A stretch of 64,000 bases of DNA, taken from Nitzschia sp. DOCU1 (Eukaryota > Bacillariophyta > Bacillariophyceae > Bacillariales > Bacillariaceae). Under the pieces are notes generated by a model, which did no database searches, had not been told where the DNA came from, and saw only the letters and a program-made list of their open reading frames with translations. Positions 1-10,689 of the stretch are shown piece by piece (the stretch's first letter is position 1; every line of letters begins with the position of its first letter). The position numbers and the translations under genes are program-made. The DNA is taken from contig OX595995.1 in NCBI GenBank assembly GCA_951394045.1, positions 1,984,001 through 2,048,000 on the forward strand, given 5' to 3'.

Positions 1-2025
1 GTGGATCTGATCCGACCCTTTGATGGACCGGATGCTAACTCGTCTACTTGCCTTCCACGATGTTCTCTTCAACTTCTTGTGGAGTCGGAAGCAATGACAC
101 AACAAGAACTTTGTGATCGGCATCCTCAAATAAGTATCATGACAGATGAGTCCTCAGGGAAAGTAACAGACCGGTGGCCATGCTCGGAAGACAAGGCAAG
201 GCCACAGTCGCTTGGTCTCAAATATGAAACGGGAGCATCAAATCGTCTGGTCATAAACTTTATTCTCCATCCAACATCTGGAGAAGAATCGGTGCTGTAC
301 TCTGGGTATGCACTTTACCGAGAGCTGGATATTATTGGGGGGAGAGGGGAGTTACTCACAATCACCTTTTTCCGAACCCCCCTCAGCTCGAAGCGGTTGC
401 TGCCGCCCAAAGCATTCCAATTACTTGGTTTCCCGTGCCACGACACGAAGATGGGATGGTTGCTAATGGGCATTCCAGGTTGGAGTGTTTCCTGCAACTG
501 CCTTATTTGTGTGGAAGAAAAGGCGATATACAACAAGACGCCTCCACGATGGATGGTGCAGGCACGGCCTGAAGCCTTTCCCCAAATTAAACGTGTCTAT
601 GGCCCCAATGATATCCGGGAAGTCGATCACCGGGTTGGCGAAAAAAGCATTTCTATTTCATGGGAATACCAAAAATTGATGACTAACAACGGGCAACATG
701 GCTTGGCCCAGACGAGGCAGACAAATATCAACAAGCAAGCCCGTGGCATCACCCACAAGCCACTGCTTATCATCCCCCCATTGAAGGACCCGATGGCACC
801 AATGCACACTCCACAGGGATGCAACGACCATTTCCGACAACAAGTCAAACAACGCCTTGTAGAATTTGATCGGGAGTCGCGCTTTTCAGCCGTGGTTGAC
901 TCGGTGCTCAAGGATGTGCATTCGGTAATCGATCAAGGCAAGCTGAGCAAACTGGACGACAAGAAAAAAGAAACGGCATTGTTGAACAAAGTAACAGCAT
1001 CAGAAAAGAAGGTGCGAGGTGCAATGGAGAAGGGCGATCAGGGGGGCATCAACGAAGCGAGGCAGGAATTGGGACTTGCAATGTTTACGCTGGAGTCTTA
1101 TCGTGACAACTCTGGACTCACGGATCATTATGCTATTCTACGTGGCGCGACAGAAGTCCAGAGGGGAATTGCTTATCATTTCGGCACAAAATGTAAACGT
1201 GCAAAGGGTCAGGCCGAACATGTTTTTGGTAAAGGTGTCACCACCTTTGCCAAATGCTCCTATCGAAAAGAGTATGGTGGCGACAAATTGTCCCACGGTG
1301 ATGGCATCAAGGCCCTTGAAGCTTGGGATGCCATTGTTACGGCCGTAAATCGCTGCTACGAAGACGAGCCAGACCTACAAGTGAAAATCCATGAATTCAT
1401 GGAAACAACCAAGCCTATGGCTTCGACACTCCTGCGAATATCCAAGATTTTGAAGTCGCAGGATAAGTTCACGGAGTCCAAGATCGAACAGCTCAAACAG
1501 CTGCTGATCGACAACTACCTGCAATGGAAACGTGTGTTTCCCAACCAAGACGTGTTCCCAAAACTGCACCACCTGCTTTGGCATTCCCTGGAGTTCGTTG
1601 CATTTCATGGCTTTTATGGGCTTGTTTCAGAAGAAGGATTCGAGGCCTTCCATCCACTTGTTAACCAAGTTGTTGAGGACACCAAGCCGATGATGTCCAC
1701 AGTCAGTCGTCTCCAGACAGTCTGTAACCGTCTCATGTCTCGGTCTCGTGCCAGATTCCAAACTGTAATGGAGCGTTTACATTACACTATCAGGGAAGGA
1801 AAGCGTTCCACTGCTCGGCCCAAGTCCTATGATACAACAGAGAATGAGAGAAACAAAGCCAGCAATGAATGCAGGACACGGTCGGAGCCACTTGCTCGAT
1901 CTGGAGAACTTTATGTGCTTCCAAACGGACAGGGTCTTATCAAGCCCGCCTGGAAGGATCTATACGAAATGACCTGCCAGACCAAGTACCCCGATACCTG
2001 GGAGGCACCTTTCCGTGGTTGCTAG
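1..2025 (+). CDS. Transposase-like protein, C-terminal part (5' end outside window)
   Basis: An open frame of 674 codons is already open at base 1. Its first codon is GTG, so the true start is probably upstream of the window. The N-terminal third has Cys/His-containing stretches. The middle is rich in Lys/Glu helices. Near residue 510-560 there is an Asp/Glu-containing helical segment with the sequence SEEGFEAFH, preceded by PKLHHLLWHSLEF. A 'PK-H ... H-x-x-E-F ... S-E-x-G-F-E' arrangement is typical of the last catalytic part of large DDE transposases such as the KDZ type found in protists and fungi; this family link is from memory of family patterns. The end is basic and has no recognisable domain. 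No terminal inverted repeat is visible downstream. It may be an intact transposon gene, a fragment, or a domesticated gene. Confidence 0.45.
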   Translation: MDLIRPFDGPDANSSTCLPRCSLQLLVESEAMTQQELCDRHPQISIMTDESSGKVTDRWPCSEDKARPQSLGLKYETGASNRLVINFILHPTSGEESVLYSGYALYRELDIIGGRGELLTITFFRTPLSSKRLLPPKAFQLLGFPCHDTKMGWLLMGIPGWSVSCNCLICVEEKAIYNKTPPRWMVQARPEAFPQIKRVYGPNDIREVDHRVGEKSISISWEYQKLMTNNGQHGLAQTRQTNINKQARGITHKPLLIIPPLKDPMAPMHTPQGCNDHFRQQVKQRLVEFDRESRFSAVVDSVLKDVHSVIDQGKLSKLDDKKKETALLNKVTASEKKVRGAMEKGDQGGINEARQELGLAMFTLESYRDNSGLTDHYAILRGATEVQRGIAYHFGTKCKRAKGQAEHVFGKGVTTFAKCSYRKEYGGDKLSHGDGIKALEAWDAIVTAVNRCYEDEPDLQVKIHEFMETTKPMASTLLRISKILKSQDKFTESKIEQLKQLLIDNYLQWKRVFPNQDVFPKLHHLLWHSLEFVAFHGFYGLVSEEGFEAFHPLVNQVVEDTKPMMSTVSRLQTVCNRLMSRSRARFQTVMERLHYTIREGKRSTARPKSYDTTENERNKASNECRTRSEPLARSGELYVLPNGQGLIKPAWKDLYEMTCQTKYPDTWEAPFRGC

Positions 2026-2644
2026 TCGGCTTGCAAGAAATGGTTCCAATTAGGTTTATTATTCCTGCAATTCAATCATCTACTAGTAGCCATTTGAATC
2101 AACTATTAGCTAGTGGCCTTGTAGCTAAAGAAACAACGAATTACAGCACTGCATCGTGACCTTGTCGCGTTGTCGCTAGCTAGCAGCAAGGACGACGTCT
2201 TCGGCGCCGCAACGTCATTGTGTTCAATTAACTCCTAGAGCGACTATTACATTATAGAGTTCTAGATTAGGATGCGACTAAAAACTAACAGTAAAAAATA
2301 GGTCTAGTAGATCAACTAGAATGAAGCGTATGCTGAGTAGCCGAATGGCGGTGGGAGCGCTGTGAATACTATGTGAATCACTTGCTACGACGGTCATCAC
2401 TCAATTTGTCGCCCGCAGAAAATTCGCAAAAGACAATTCTCCATGATGACCCCCACCGTCGTCTCCTAATGAATCTTTGATTGCACTTCGTCGACCATTG
2501 GATTCTTGAAGTCGTTTTTGTTTTTCACTCGAACGAAGCACTCTGACTGCGCCATCGCGAGTCGTTCTGTGTCAAAAGCGGGATGAGCTATTCACACCAC
2601 TTGTCGTACTTGAGGCAGAGGACGTATGAGCTGAGCCGTTGAGA
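2026..2644. other. Intergenic region, no gene recognised
   Basis: About 620 bases lie between the transposase-like gene and the minus-strand low-complexity gene. Both strands are short of open frames. I see no RNA gene or repeat. The right end should hold the 3' UTR of the minus-strand gene. Confidence 0.5.
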
Positions 2645-3490
2645 CTACCGCCACCCAAGGAACGACGCCGATTGTGGGACGTCCTTTTTAGAAAATTGAT
2701 CTTCGTCCAGTGATGCATGTCGAGTCGCTGCAGTTCGGGAGCGTCCTGGTCTTTGTTGTCTCTTTGGGCTCGTTTGATGGCTCAGAGTTGTTGTCGTATC
2801 TTCAAAATCAACAAACCCCCCAAAACCATCATCCTTGTTATTGTTGCTGTTACTGTCGAAAGACGAGGGGAAGGCCCCAAAGTCTCCAAAACCATCGTCG
2901 TTGGCGGGCGCAGCAGATGACTTGGACGATCCAATTGCAAATGGATCGTCACTAGCGGTATCACCGAATGCGTCAAAATTTGTCGTTTTCTGGACCGACT
3001 GCCGTAGTTGCATGTGGGCTGCTTTGGTCGTTCCTGGATATTTTCCACCAGCGGACGACGCTTCCCGTCCTCCTGGTCCAGCACTACTGCTTCGATTTCG
3101 ACTACGGGCTATTCCATTTCTACTGGCGCTGCGGCTTCGCCCAGCTCTTCCGCCTTCCCGTGAATCCTCTCGGCCTCGACTGCCCTCCCGGCCCCGACTA
3201 CCACTGTTACTTGTGGGCGACTTTGGCGATCTTGGCGCTTTTGGTGGCGCGGCGACAGACGAAGGCCCTGACGACGATGATAATCTTCGACTCGAAGCGG
3301 CGACCCCTAACTTTCGAGAGGACGCTTCCGGTTTCCTTCCCTTTTTCCTATCAGTTAAATTGCGGGAAGAAGGTCGGCTGGCACTGTTCTGGGAGGACCT
3401 CCGTCGATCGGCGGCTGCCTGACGGGGAGTCCCATCGTCCGGATTAAATTCGCCCCACTCGGCGTCAAGGGATAGCAGTTTAAAAAGCAC
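2645..3490 (-). CDS. Low-complexity Ser/Arg-rich protein with FGDF/FGGF motifs
   Basis: The open frame encodes about 281 residues. The first in-frame codon taken as a start is GTG and an in-frame TAA lies just upstream, so the real start is probably in an unseen upstream exon. The N-terminus is LFKLLSLDAEWGEFNP. Residues about 25-150 are Ser/Arg/Gly-rich, with repeats of the GSRGRE and RSRSAS kind. The C-terminal half carries acidic-aromatic motifs (DDGFGDFGAF near residue 200, DDGFGGFVDFED near 225) and the chain ends in ASFLGWR. FGDF-type and DFGxF motifs in disordered tails are known binders of the gamma-adaptin ear and related domains in clathrin trafficking, so an adaptor-accessory role is possible but only inferred. 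The other frames in this stretch look coding because the DNA is GC-biased and repetitive. Confidence 0.55.
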   Translation of the reverse strand: MLFKLLSLDAEWGEFNPDDGTPRQAAADRRRSSQNSASRPSSRNLTDRKKGRKPEASSRKLGVAASSRRLSSSSGPSSVAAPPKAPRSPKSPTSNSGSRGREGSRGREDSREGGRAGRSRSASRNGIARSRNRSSSAGPGGREASSAGGKYPGTTKAAHMQLRQSVQKTTNFDAFGDTASDDPFAIGSSKSSAAPANDDGFGDFGAFPSSFDSNSNNNKDDGFGGFVDFEDTTTTLSHQTSPKRQQRPGRSRTAATRHASLDEDQFSKKDVPQSASFLGWR

Positions 3491-4357
3491 CAGCCCACGA
3501 CATAATTCCCTGGGTTATGTCTTTGTGAAATCATGATAATCTCAACCCCAAGCGGTATGAGCAATCCAAGCAATGTTGACGACTTTTTGTTGCCCGCACC
3601 TTTCTTCTCTGCAGTTGTCTCCTCTCGTTGAATCCCACGTCCCTTTTTCTACCAGGAATTGCATTTTTGTTACCGTGTGTCTGTCATGCGTGCGTCACCT
3701 AAATACACAAATTTCGTCGCGAAAAGGCCATTTGAATCGCCGTGACAGTTCTTCTTTCCACTAAATTCTCTCGTTGGGTAGAAAAGTCTCCATAGTAGAG
3801 AGAATGTTTGACCCAACAAGGTTTTGATTTTCGCAAGGGAGTTATCGGTTCTCACTATCAGATAATCTACCGAGGTGCCACCTGCCTGGAGATTGTGGGC
3901 CCCTTCCCGAAATTTCATTGGTGCTGTTTAATAGCAGAGTGCACAACCGTGCAAGACGCTAAAGACTGTCTTCTTGTATCGCCCCAGTCACAAATGAGCT
4001 ATAATATTGTTCCCTGGCCAGAAAGTCAAGACATTTGTTATTTAACTGAAATGTTGAGATTTAATCCCGGGTCTGCCACGTAGTAGGCATGGTCCTGAGG
4101 TCTCGCTTTCCAAATAGGTGTGTGAAAATAATGCCCACATGACACAAGTGCGCACCTGGGGATAAATAAGACTATCTTCCCGTTGCTGCACTATCAGGAG
4201 AATCAGACTGAGGAGAATAAGGACGAGAAAATTTTAATATGCCTTATTCATTGCCGATTAATTTCGGACAGTTCGTTTCTTCGCCAAGTTCTGCCGACTT
4301 CTGGTTACTCCTACTGTGCGTGCAATTCGATCATCAACTACCGCAGCGTACGATACG
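3491..4357. promoter_or_regulatory. Intergenic region between divergent genes
   Basis: About 870 bases separate the minus-strand low-complexity gene from the plus-strand guanylate cyclase gene. It should hold both promoters and perhaps the missing first exon of the minus-strand gene. I cannot identify individual sites. Confidence 0.4.
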
Positions 4358-7029
4358 ATGCTCGGCGTATTCCGCAACCTTTCTCGCTTTGCTTTTCTTC
4401 CTGAAGACTGGTAAGTCTATTGCGAGTAGCCATATCATTGTCACAAAAAAACAGATTGAACATCACATTACAGCATCATGTTGGGTTGGATCAACGATTG
4501 TGTCGAAAAGCTCGTGCTTGAAAAGTTTGGGGTCAGTGTTTGGCATGCAGTCAAAGAGAAAGCGGGATGCCAAGTAAAAGATGGGGGTTTCTTGAAATTG
4601 GAGCATTATCCAGATGGAAGCACAATCGCCCTTGTCAAGGCCGCTAGTGAGCTATCTGGTCTCACAGTTCCACAAGTCTATGAAGCTTTCGGGTCGTTCT
4701 TCGTCCCGTACATCATCAACGAAGGCTATGAAAATCTTCTCTGCTGTCAAGGAAGTACCCTCAGAGATTGGATGACGAACATCAATGCCATCCACCAACA
4801 CCTCCAGACTACATTCCCGAAGAAGATGACGATGCCGGAGTTCTGGTGCGAAGAAAATCATGACGGCACGTTAACTCTATTTTACTTTTCCTCGAGGGGC
4901 AACTTTCTCTCCCCTCTGGCTGTGGGGCTTGTCACTGAAGTGGCGAAAAGACAGTTCGATTTGTCCATTGTCATGACGCAACAAACGAGCCAAGGTGTCG
5001 ATGGCGCTAGGTTTACAAGGTACGTTTTTGCGTACTAGGATTACGCCATGGGACCACCCCGCTCCTGCGCTAACGATCGTTCTTGTTGGTTTCCCTGCTT
5101 GTTCTAGTTGGATAGTATCTACAGAAGACCCGGTTGATCTACCAAAGCTTCGATCGAAACAGGGGGGAAGTAGAAACGGTGTTCCAAACGAGCCTACATC
5201 ATTCAAGTGTCCGATGTCCGGAATGGAAGTCAGTATGTTTGATGTACCTCACATGGTAAAGGTGACTACAAATGAAGAACTTTCGTCTCCCAAGAGCTGC
5301 AGCATGAGGCGGGGATCGAAGGCGAGGAGTGTTTTAACTTCTTCAACGTCTAGCACTTACGCTGAAGACGATGATTCTGACTCAGATGCCCATCAACCTG
5401 GTGGATTGTCGCCCGCAGCTACTCGCAGGTTATTCCCGTATCATGTTGTGATGAACAGTGAGTTTGGCATCACTCAAGTCGGAAACGACCTGCCCAAGGT
5501 TCTCGGTGCAACACAAGCCAATCTCTGCGGAATCGAAATCGATGAAGTCTTTGATTTCGTCAAACCGAAGCCAGCAAAGTGGACCCGAAGTTGGCTGAGA
5601 AAACTCGAAGATCAAGAATTTGTTCTGACATGTTCCTTCACAACCGCCCCAGCGAATATCTTCTTCAAAGGGACCGTGGCTTCAGTAGGCCGGAACGAAG
5701 TCATGCTCATTCTATGCCCAGATGCAAAGAACCTCGAGGAGCTGAGAGAGATGAAGTTGACTCTTAGCGATCTTCCGGCTCACGGCGCATACCGTGACGC
5801 GGTTTTCCTTCGCGAGCATCTAAGCAGACAAATGAACAACGCGCTCAAAATGGAAAAGCTTAGCAAGAAACTCACCGCGGAGAAGGAGCTACTGGAGTCC
5901 CTCATCCCTCACCACGCCGCGGAAGGTCTACGAAAGGGCCAAACAGTTGAGCCCATGCTTCATAACAATGTGACAATGTTCTTCAGGTAAGTCCTCGTTA
6001 CAGTCGATTGAGAGGGTGGCTTTGCACAATTAAGCGAAGCTGACAATATCCTTGTTCTCCGTCTTCAGTGATGTGGTCGGTTTCACAAACATTTGCAAGC
6101 ACATTTCGCCTTGGGAAGTGATTGGGATGTTGAACAAGCTGTATGGAGTTATGGACTTTTTGGCGGGGCGCTTTGGCCTGTTCAAAGTTGAAACGATTGG
6201 CGACGCGTATGTCTGCTGTAGTGGACTCCCTGAAAGCGATGAGAACCACGCCCTCAATGTTGCGAACTTCGCGCTTGCCGTCCAGCATTGTTGCCAATCC
6301 GTAAGATCGCCTTTGGATGGTTCTCCTATCAAACTACGAATCGGAATTCATACTGGATCTTGCGCCAGTGGGATTGTCGGTGTCACGAATCCAAGATACT
6401 GCGTTTTTGGAGATACTGTCAACACCACTGCTCGCCACGAGAGCACCGGGGAGCCTGGACGTGTCCACTGTTCCCTAACAACAATGATAGAGCTGCAGCA
6501 CCGAGCAAATGAGCTCTTCAATCTGATCTCTCGAGGCACGGTCGAGATGAAGGGCAAGGGTGAACTTCAGACTTATTGGCTGGAGGCCACGAACAAGAAT
6601 CCCTTGGTCAACACGGACGCCTTGATCGCATTGGATGAAGAGGTGGCGAAATTGGCGTACATGTCACAAGCAGAGAAGCGAGCTTCTATGCCGCAAAGGA
6701 GAAGCAACAATAATTTGAACTCTCTTGATGAGCACGTGGAAGAACAATTTGAATTGCTGCGGCCTTCGAACGGTCCTCATAGCCCGCGCGGCGCTGACCT
6801 TAACGGCGACACGGAAAGCTGCCAGAAGTCTCGTTCGTCCAACTGCAGCAGCACCCCATCGCGAAGAGAGCTGGCGAATCTGTTGTCTTCTTCAGGATCA
6901 CGTACCAAACGTGTGTCGCGTCACAGCGTACGAAGGCGGCGCTCGACACTCGATATGGCGAAGGAGGGCATCAGCTTAGTGCTGGAAGTGGTAGAAAAGG
7001 CGGAAGCAATTGCAGCAGCGTCGTCTTGA
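4358..7029 (+). CDS. Soluble guanylate cyclase with N-terminal H-NOX haem domain
   Basis: Makes cGMP from GTP, probably gated by nitric oxide or another diatomic gas bound to haem. Exons: 4358-4410, 4474-5019, 5108-5986 and 6069-7029. All introns are GT-AG (63, 88 and 82 bp), giving 812 residues. Starting at ATG 4478 gives 793, and residue numbers here use that form. H-NOX, 1-180: proximal haem ligand His106 in NAIHQHL, and the haem-propionate motif Tyr136-x-Ser138-x-Arg140. HNOBA/PAS-like, about 288-445 (PYHVV..., GNDLPKVLG). Coiled signalling helix, about 409-455. Cyclase, about 469-660: metal ligands Asp475 and Asp519, guanine-selecting Glu515 and Cys585, transition-state Asn592 and Arg596. 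One chain holds every catalytic residue, so a homodimer is expected. A basic Ser-rich tail follows. The order matches animal NO-receptor cyclases. The upstream ATG is in frame across a good intron, but H-NOX proteins normally begin at the second ATG. Confidence 0.9.
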
Positions 7030-7479
7030 GACCAGGGGAGGGTCGACGTCTTAAATAGAGGCATCATAAATTTTTTTACATTTTGATTCTTTGTGCTCCG
7101 CGATTTCGAGACCAACCTTGGTGTTTGCTTCCTCATGCAATACTGTAGTGATGAGTCAAGGAAGGCCAACTTCAGACGACCTGCGCAGCAGTTAAAAACA
7201 TCAGGAGGAGGCTGTGTCCTACTATGCAACGGCCATGAAAATAACTCGACTAGGTGGGCTCCGAGCCTCGCAGCTTGGTACGAATTTTCGCAAACACTGC
7301 TGCTAGAGTAGCTACCAGCTATCGTTGAGAGTGCTGTGAAGTGGTGGTCCTCCGTGCGGTTTTGCTGGTAGTAGTAGTTTCACGATTAGCACGGCGATTA
7401 GGCAATACAAATACGAGCCAATCTTCTTGCCTACCGCAGGGAGCATGAATAGTTCCCAATGAATACGGACGACAGTTAT
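7030..7479. other. Intergenic region downstream of the cyclase gene
   Basis: Holds the cyclase 3' UTR. I see no convincing gene. A fucosyltransferase relic begins at about 7480. Confidence 0.4.
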
Positions 7480-7625
7480 TGAAGAGACGTTGGACGGTGG
7501 AGGCTTCGCTCGTTTGTAGGCCATGTAGCTACCCCAAGTTCGCCCATTACATAGTCCGGGTCCAGATCCTTTATGCATAGGGCGCCGTGCAATTTTCAAC
7601 CAGCGGAAAACAAATGAGGTCCCCA
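7480..7625 (-). pseudogene. Decayed fragment of the O-fucosyltransferase-like gene
   Basis: On the minus strand this stretch encodes a peptide with GSGPGLCNGRTWGSYMAYKR, which matches GSGPRQGNGRTWNIYISYKR of the complete gene next to it. The DNA just left of 7625 also repeats the adjacent gene closely (the stretch encoding VENCTAPYAYGSG, seen around 8380-8440). Only about 45 codons survive, with substitutions and a small insertion, and no start or full frame. It is an older duplicate than the near-identical copies at 7655-9572 and 22896-24212, so this locus had fucosyltransferase paralogues before the recent duplication. Confidence 0.7.
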
Positions 7626-7654
7626 GCTGGGCATGGAATCGAGTTCACTTTATT

Positions 7655-9572
7655 TCAAGAGTAATGGATTGGCGGCAAACCACCGTTTTCAATCATACCC
7701 ACCCCATCGGGTCCATGGCGAAAATTGAGTGGATTGCTGCCGTTACTTGCTTTGGACAGTACGTATCGTACAGTCCAAACATCTGTCGAATACGACGACC
7801 CAAATGTACCAACAAATGCCTTGGCTTGGACGGCGATGAAGAAGTTAATGATTTGTGCGGCAGTATGGACTTGTTCCGCAGGTACATCCTGAAGCGATGC
7901 AGCTAAATTTTCGCCTCCCTCGCGCACTGGAACGCGGCCCTCCCAGAGTCCGTGTTCCGCGGCATCATTGAATGTCTTCAAATTTTCATCGGCCAGTTCT
8001 TGGAGTGCAGGAAAGGCTGGACCTTCCATGCCGCTTCTGCTGATACATACGAATGCCTGGTCGTATTTGGGTTGGGGCCTCTCTGGCGTAGTAAGATATG
8101 AAAAGAAATCACTGCCTTGAATCATGTCGAAGATGAGCGTCAAATTCTTTGCCATGCGTCTGGAGCATCGGTGCGCCAACATTTCAGGTTCGCATCGTGG
8201 GTGAATGGCCAAAAGTCCAGTGCTAGAGGAATCCACAATATATTGAACTGCCCGTGCCAAATGAGGAGCTGGACGCAGGGCTTCCGTTATTGCCTCTTCT
8301 ATCAGAGTCAGACCCGGGTTTTCTCGTTTATAGGATATGTAGATATTCCAAGTTCGCCCATTACCTTGTCGGGGCCCAGATCCGTATGCATAGGGCGCCG
8401 TGCAATTTTCAACCAGCGGAAACAAATCAGGTCCCCGTTTGTTCGCTACCAAAAGGACACTCGTGTCATTGATGTCCCGAAACATGGACAGTTCAGGATC
8501 CCAGTCGGGGTGAAGCTGTGGTGAATATCTCACGAGACGGGGCAAAATGTGGCTCCCATATCGATCTGATACCGCATTCCAGTGATCCACATCAAATAAT
8601 GACTGAAACGGAATCCTTCCCAAACTATAGCTGGAAGGATTGCGTGACGACACTACATAGTTGTCGAATCGTAGACTGTCCAACAACAAGTTTTTCATAT
8701 TCTGGCTTTGTGCGTAAATAACGAGCCCTGTCAATCGCATGTGCTGATTTCGAAACCCGCCAATGAGCCGAGGATCCAACAGAGCCAGTCTTGACCCTGA
8801 TGACTCTACCTCCATTCTTGCAGCAATGCTTGTAGGCTCGTCCATGACATCCTGAAATGCAGTTGACGAGGTCCATTCGGATAGTAGATTCAAACTCGCC
8901 AAAAATGGCATTGAAAACCCCAGGATCAATGACACGAAAATCGCCAAAATATAGTAGACGCCCGCTAGGGGGCCACGGGATAAGTCGTCGACATGATTTT
9001 ATGTCAATACGACATAATTTTCAGAATCGCTTAAGTCAAAAGCACACAAAATTATGACAGCCTTATGTCAAAAGTGCTTAAGCACTTAAGCGAAAAGACC
9101 ATGTATTTATGTCGAATTGACATAAATTTCAGTCATAAGCTCGCAAATTTATGTCATAAGCACTTTTGACTTAAGTCTTATGTCGAATTCGCTTAAGTCA
9201 AAAGCTCTTATGACTTATTAGCAGTTGTTTTTTATGTCGTTGGAATATGCCGTTTGGACATTTTTTTATGTCAATTAAATGCCATTTTGGGTCATTTATA
9301 TGCCATTTTGTGTCATTTATATGCCATAATGTGTCAATTTTGTGTCGTAACTTTGGGGGATTCCTTTCAATCCTCCAAAGTAAAGGAAACGGCTGGGCTT
9401 ATGTATTCAACAATATGTGAAGCGTGTGCGAAGAACCGTCACAACACTTGACCTATGCGACTTACTGAATACTTGAGCTCTGCTCACGTCGGAGGGCGTG
9501 CGCCAACACCGTCGAATGAATGACGCTTCCCGTGGCCCCTAGGAATCCGCGGCGATTCAACTTCACTTTCAT
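7655..9572 (-). pseudogene. O-fucosyltransferase-like gene, copy 1, broken by a MITE
   Basis: Reading from ATG at 9572, the protein starts MKVKLNRRGFL, and at about codon 12 the frame is interrupted by a 569-bp MITE (8970-9538) with its target duplication. The rest is open for about 430 residues to the stop at 7655. It has an N-terminal membrane anchor (LAIFVSLILGFSMPFLASL), so a type II Golgi/ER protein is expected. Two segments resemble the GDP-fucose protein O-fucosyltransferase fold: HPRCEPEMLAHRC near residue 260 (His-x-Arg at the GDP-fucose site) and AKAFVGTFGSSYSTDV near the C-terminus. The family call is from motif memory. Without the MITE, only 17 residues would precede the open part. 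Translation could still start inside, but the anchor would be damaged. The C-terminus (GLPPIHYS) is intact here and lost in the inverted copy. Confidence 0.75.
8970..9538. mobile_element. 569-bp MITE with 10-bp terminal inverted repeats
   Basis: Starts GGGCCACGGG and ends CCCGTGGCCC. It is flanked on both sides by CTAGG (8965-8969 and 9539-9543), a 5-bp target duplication; the empty site CGCTAGGAATCC is present once at 29795-29806. It has no coding capacity. The interior (about 9000-9340) is AT-rich and crowded with TTATGTC, ATGTCAA, CTTAAGTC and AAGTGCTTAAGCACTT words in both orientations, so it can fold extensively. It lies in the fucosyltransferase reading frame and is absent from the other two copies, so it inserted after the duplication. 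The superfamily is not determined. Confidence 0.85.
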
Positions 9573-10689
9573 GCTGTCAGGATGCAGCAGTTTTGATAGC
9601 TTTTATTGCGCCGCATTCAATATCTGTCATCCTCGGTCCATGATTTCGATGCTTTCTCTGTTTTTGTGCCGCTTCTGAACCAAAAGAGCTCCTCTCCTTT
9701 TCTTTTCTTTTCTTTTGTTGTTGTTGTTGTGAATCCATCAGAGGTGTTCTTATCGTTCTCGGTTTATTTGATGTGATTATATTACTGCTAAGAAGAAGAT
9801 CCTTCCCCTACCAGATTGTGCCACTTGGATTTTGATTAGGAAACACCCTAAACCTCATTATCGGGCGACTCATACGATCAAGGCATACTGTACCCCCCTT
9901 GTCAAGAAGAAATCGATCCAGTCGAAAGTTATTGCCGGCTCATAACCTGGCTCATAACCCTGGAGTCAACCTGTCCCGAGCCGCAGCCTACGTCACGTCG
10001 GTATCTTTCGCTAGCGCGATGGGAGGGTTCATGAGGAGTAAAGACCGATGGTTGCCAAGACCGCCGAAATGGTGCCGACCAATGATACTATGGAGTTGGC
10101 ATTGATACCTATGTCTAAAACCTTTGGAGACAAGATGAAAGAGGCTGGAATGTTCACTGCAGAAGGAATGGAATTGTGGAGGCATTGTTTGCATTGTTTG
10201 CTCATCGTCAAAAGTTGTGCTATCTGTTGGGCACAATATTTTGCGATGACGATGAATGGATGAATCATATCAATCAAGAATAGACTTAGGCGCAGATGTC
10301 GCCATTGAGCCACGAATCCAATACGAATGACTCAGACAACTACTATTGCATCAGGAAAGGGAAAATATGGGGGTACCCATATCTATGCCCTATTTCCCCT
10401 TTTCATATAGCCATTTTCCCCCTTCACAATGAACCATTTTCCCCTTTTTTAATGCACACATACCATACATACTGTCGTTGCCATTCACTATTCGACCATC
10501 CCCATTCATAATTTATCATTTATCCTTTCACTATTGGAACATCCCCATGCATAATTTAACATTTATCCCTTCACTATTGGCACTCCCCAACCCTAAGGAT
10601 TGACCCACCATTTGGAATAGAGAATCCTGTCCCGAAAAAAAGCCCAATGACCTTTATATAATTGGATGCTAAGTTATTAATGTCAAGCC

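Noticed and set aside
2710..3447. Plus-strand open frames opposite the Ser/Arg-rich gene
   Set aside because: They are antisense shadows of GC-biased low-complexity coding DNA; only the minus frame has coherent motifs and ends.
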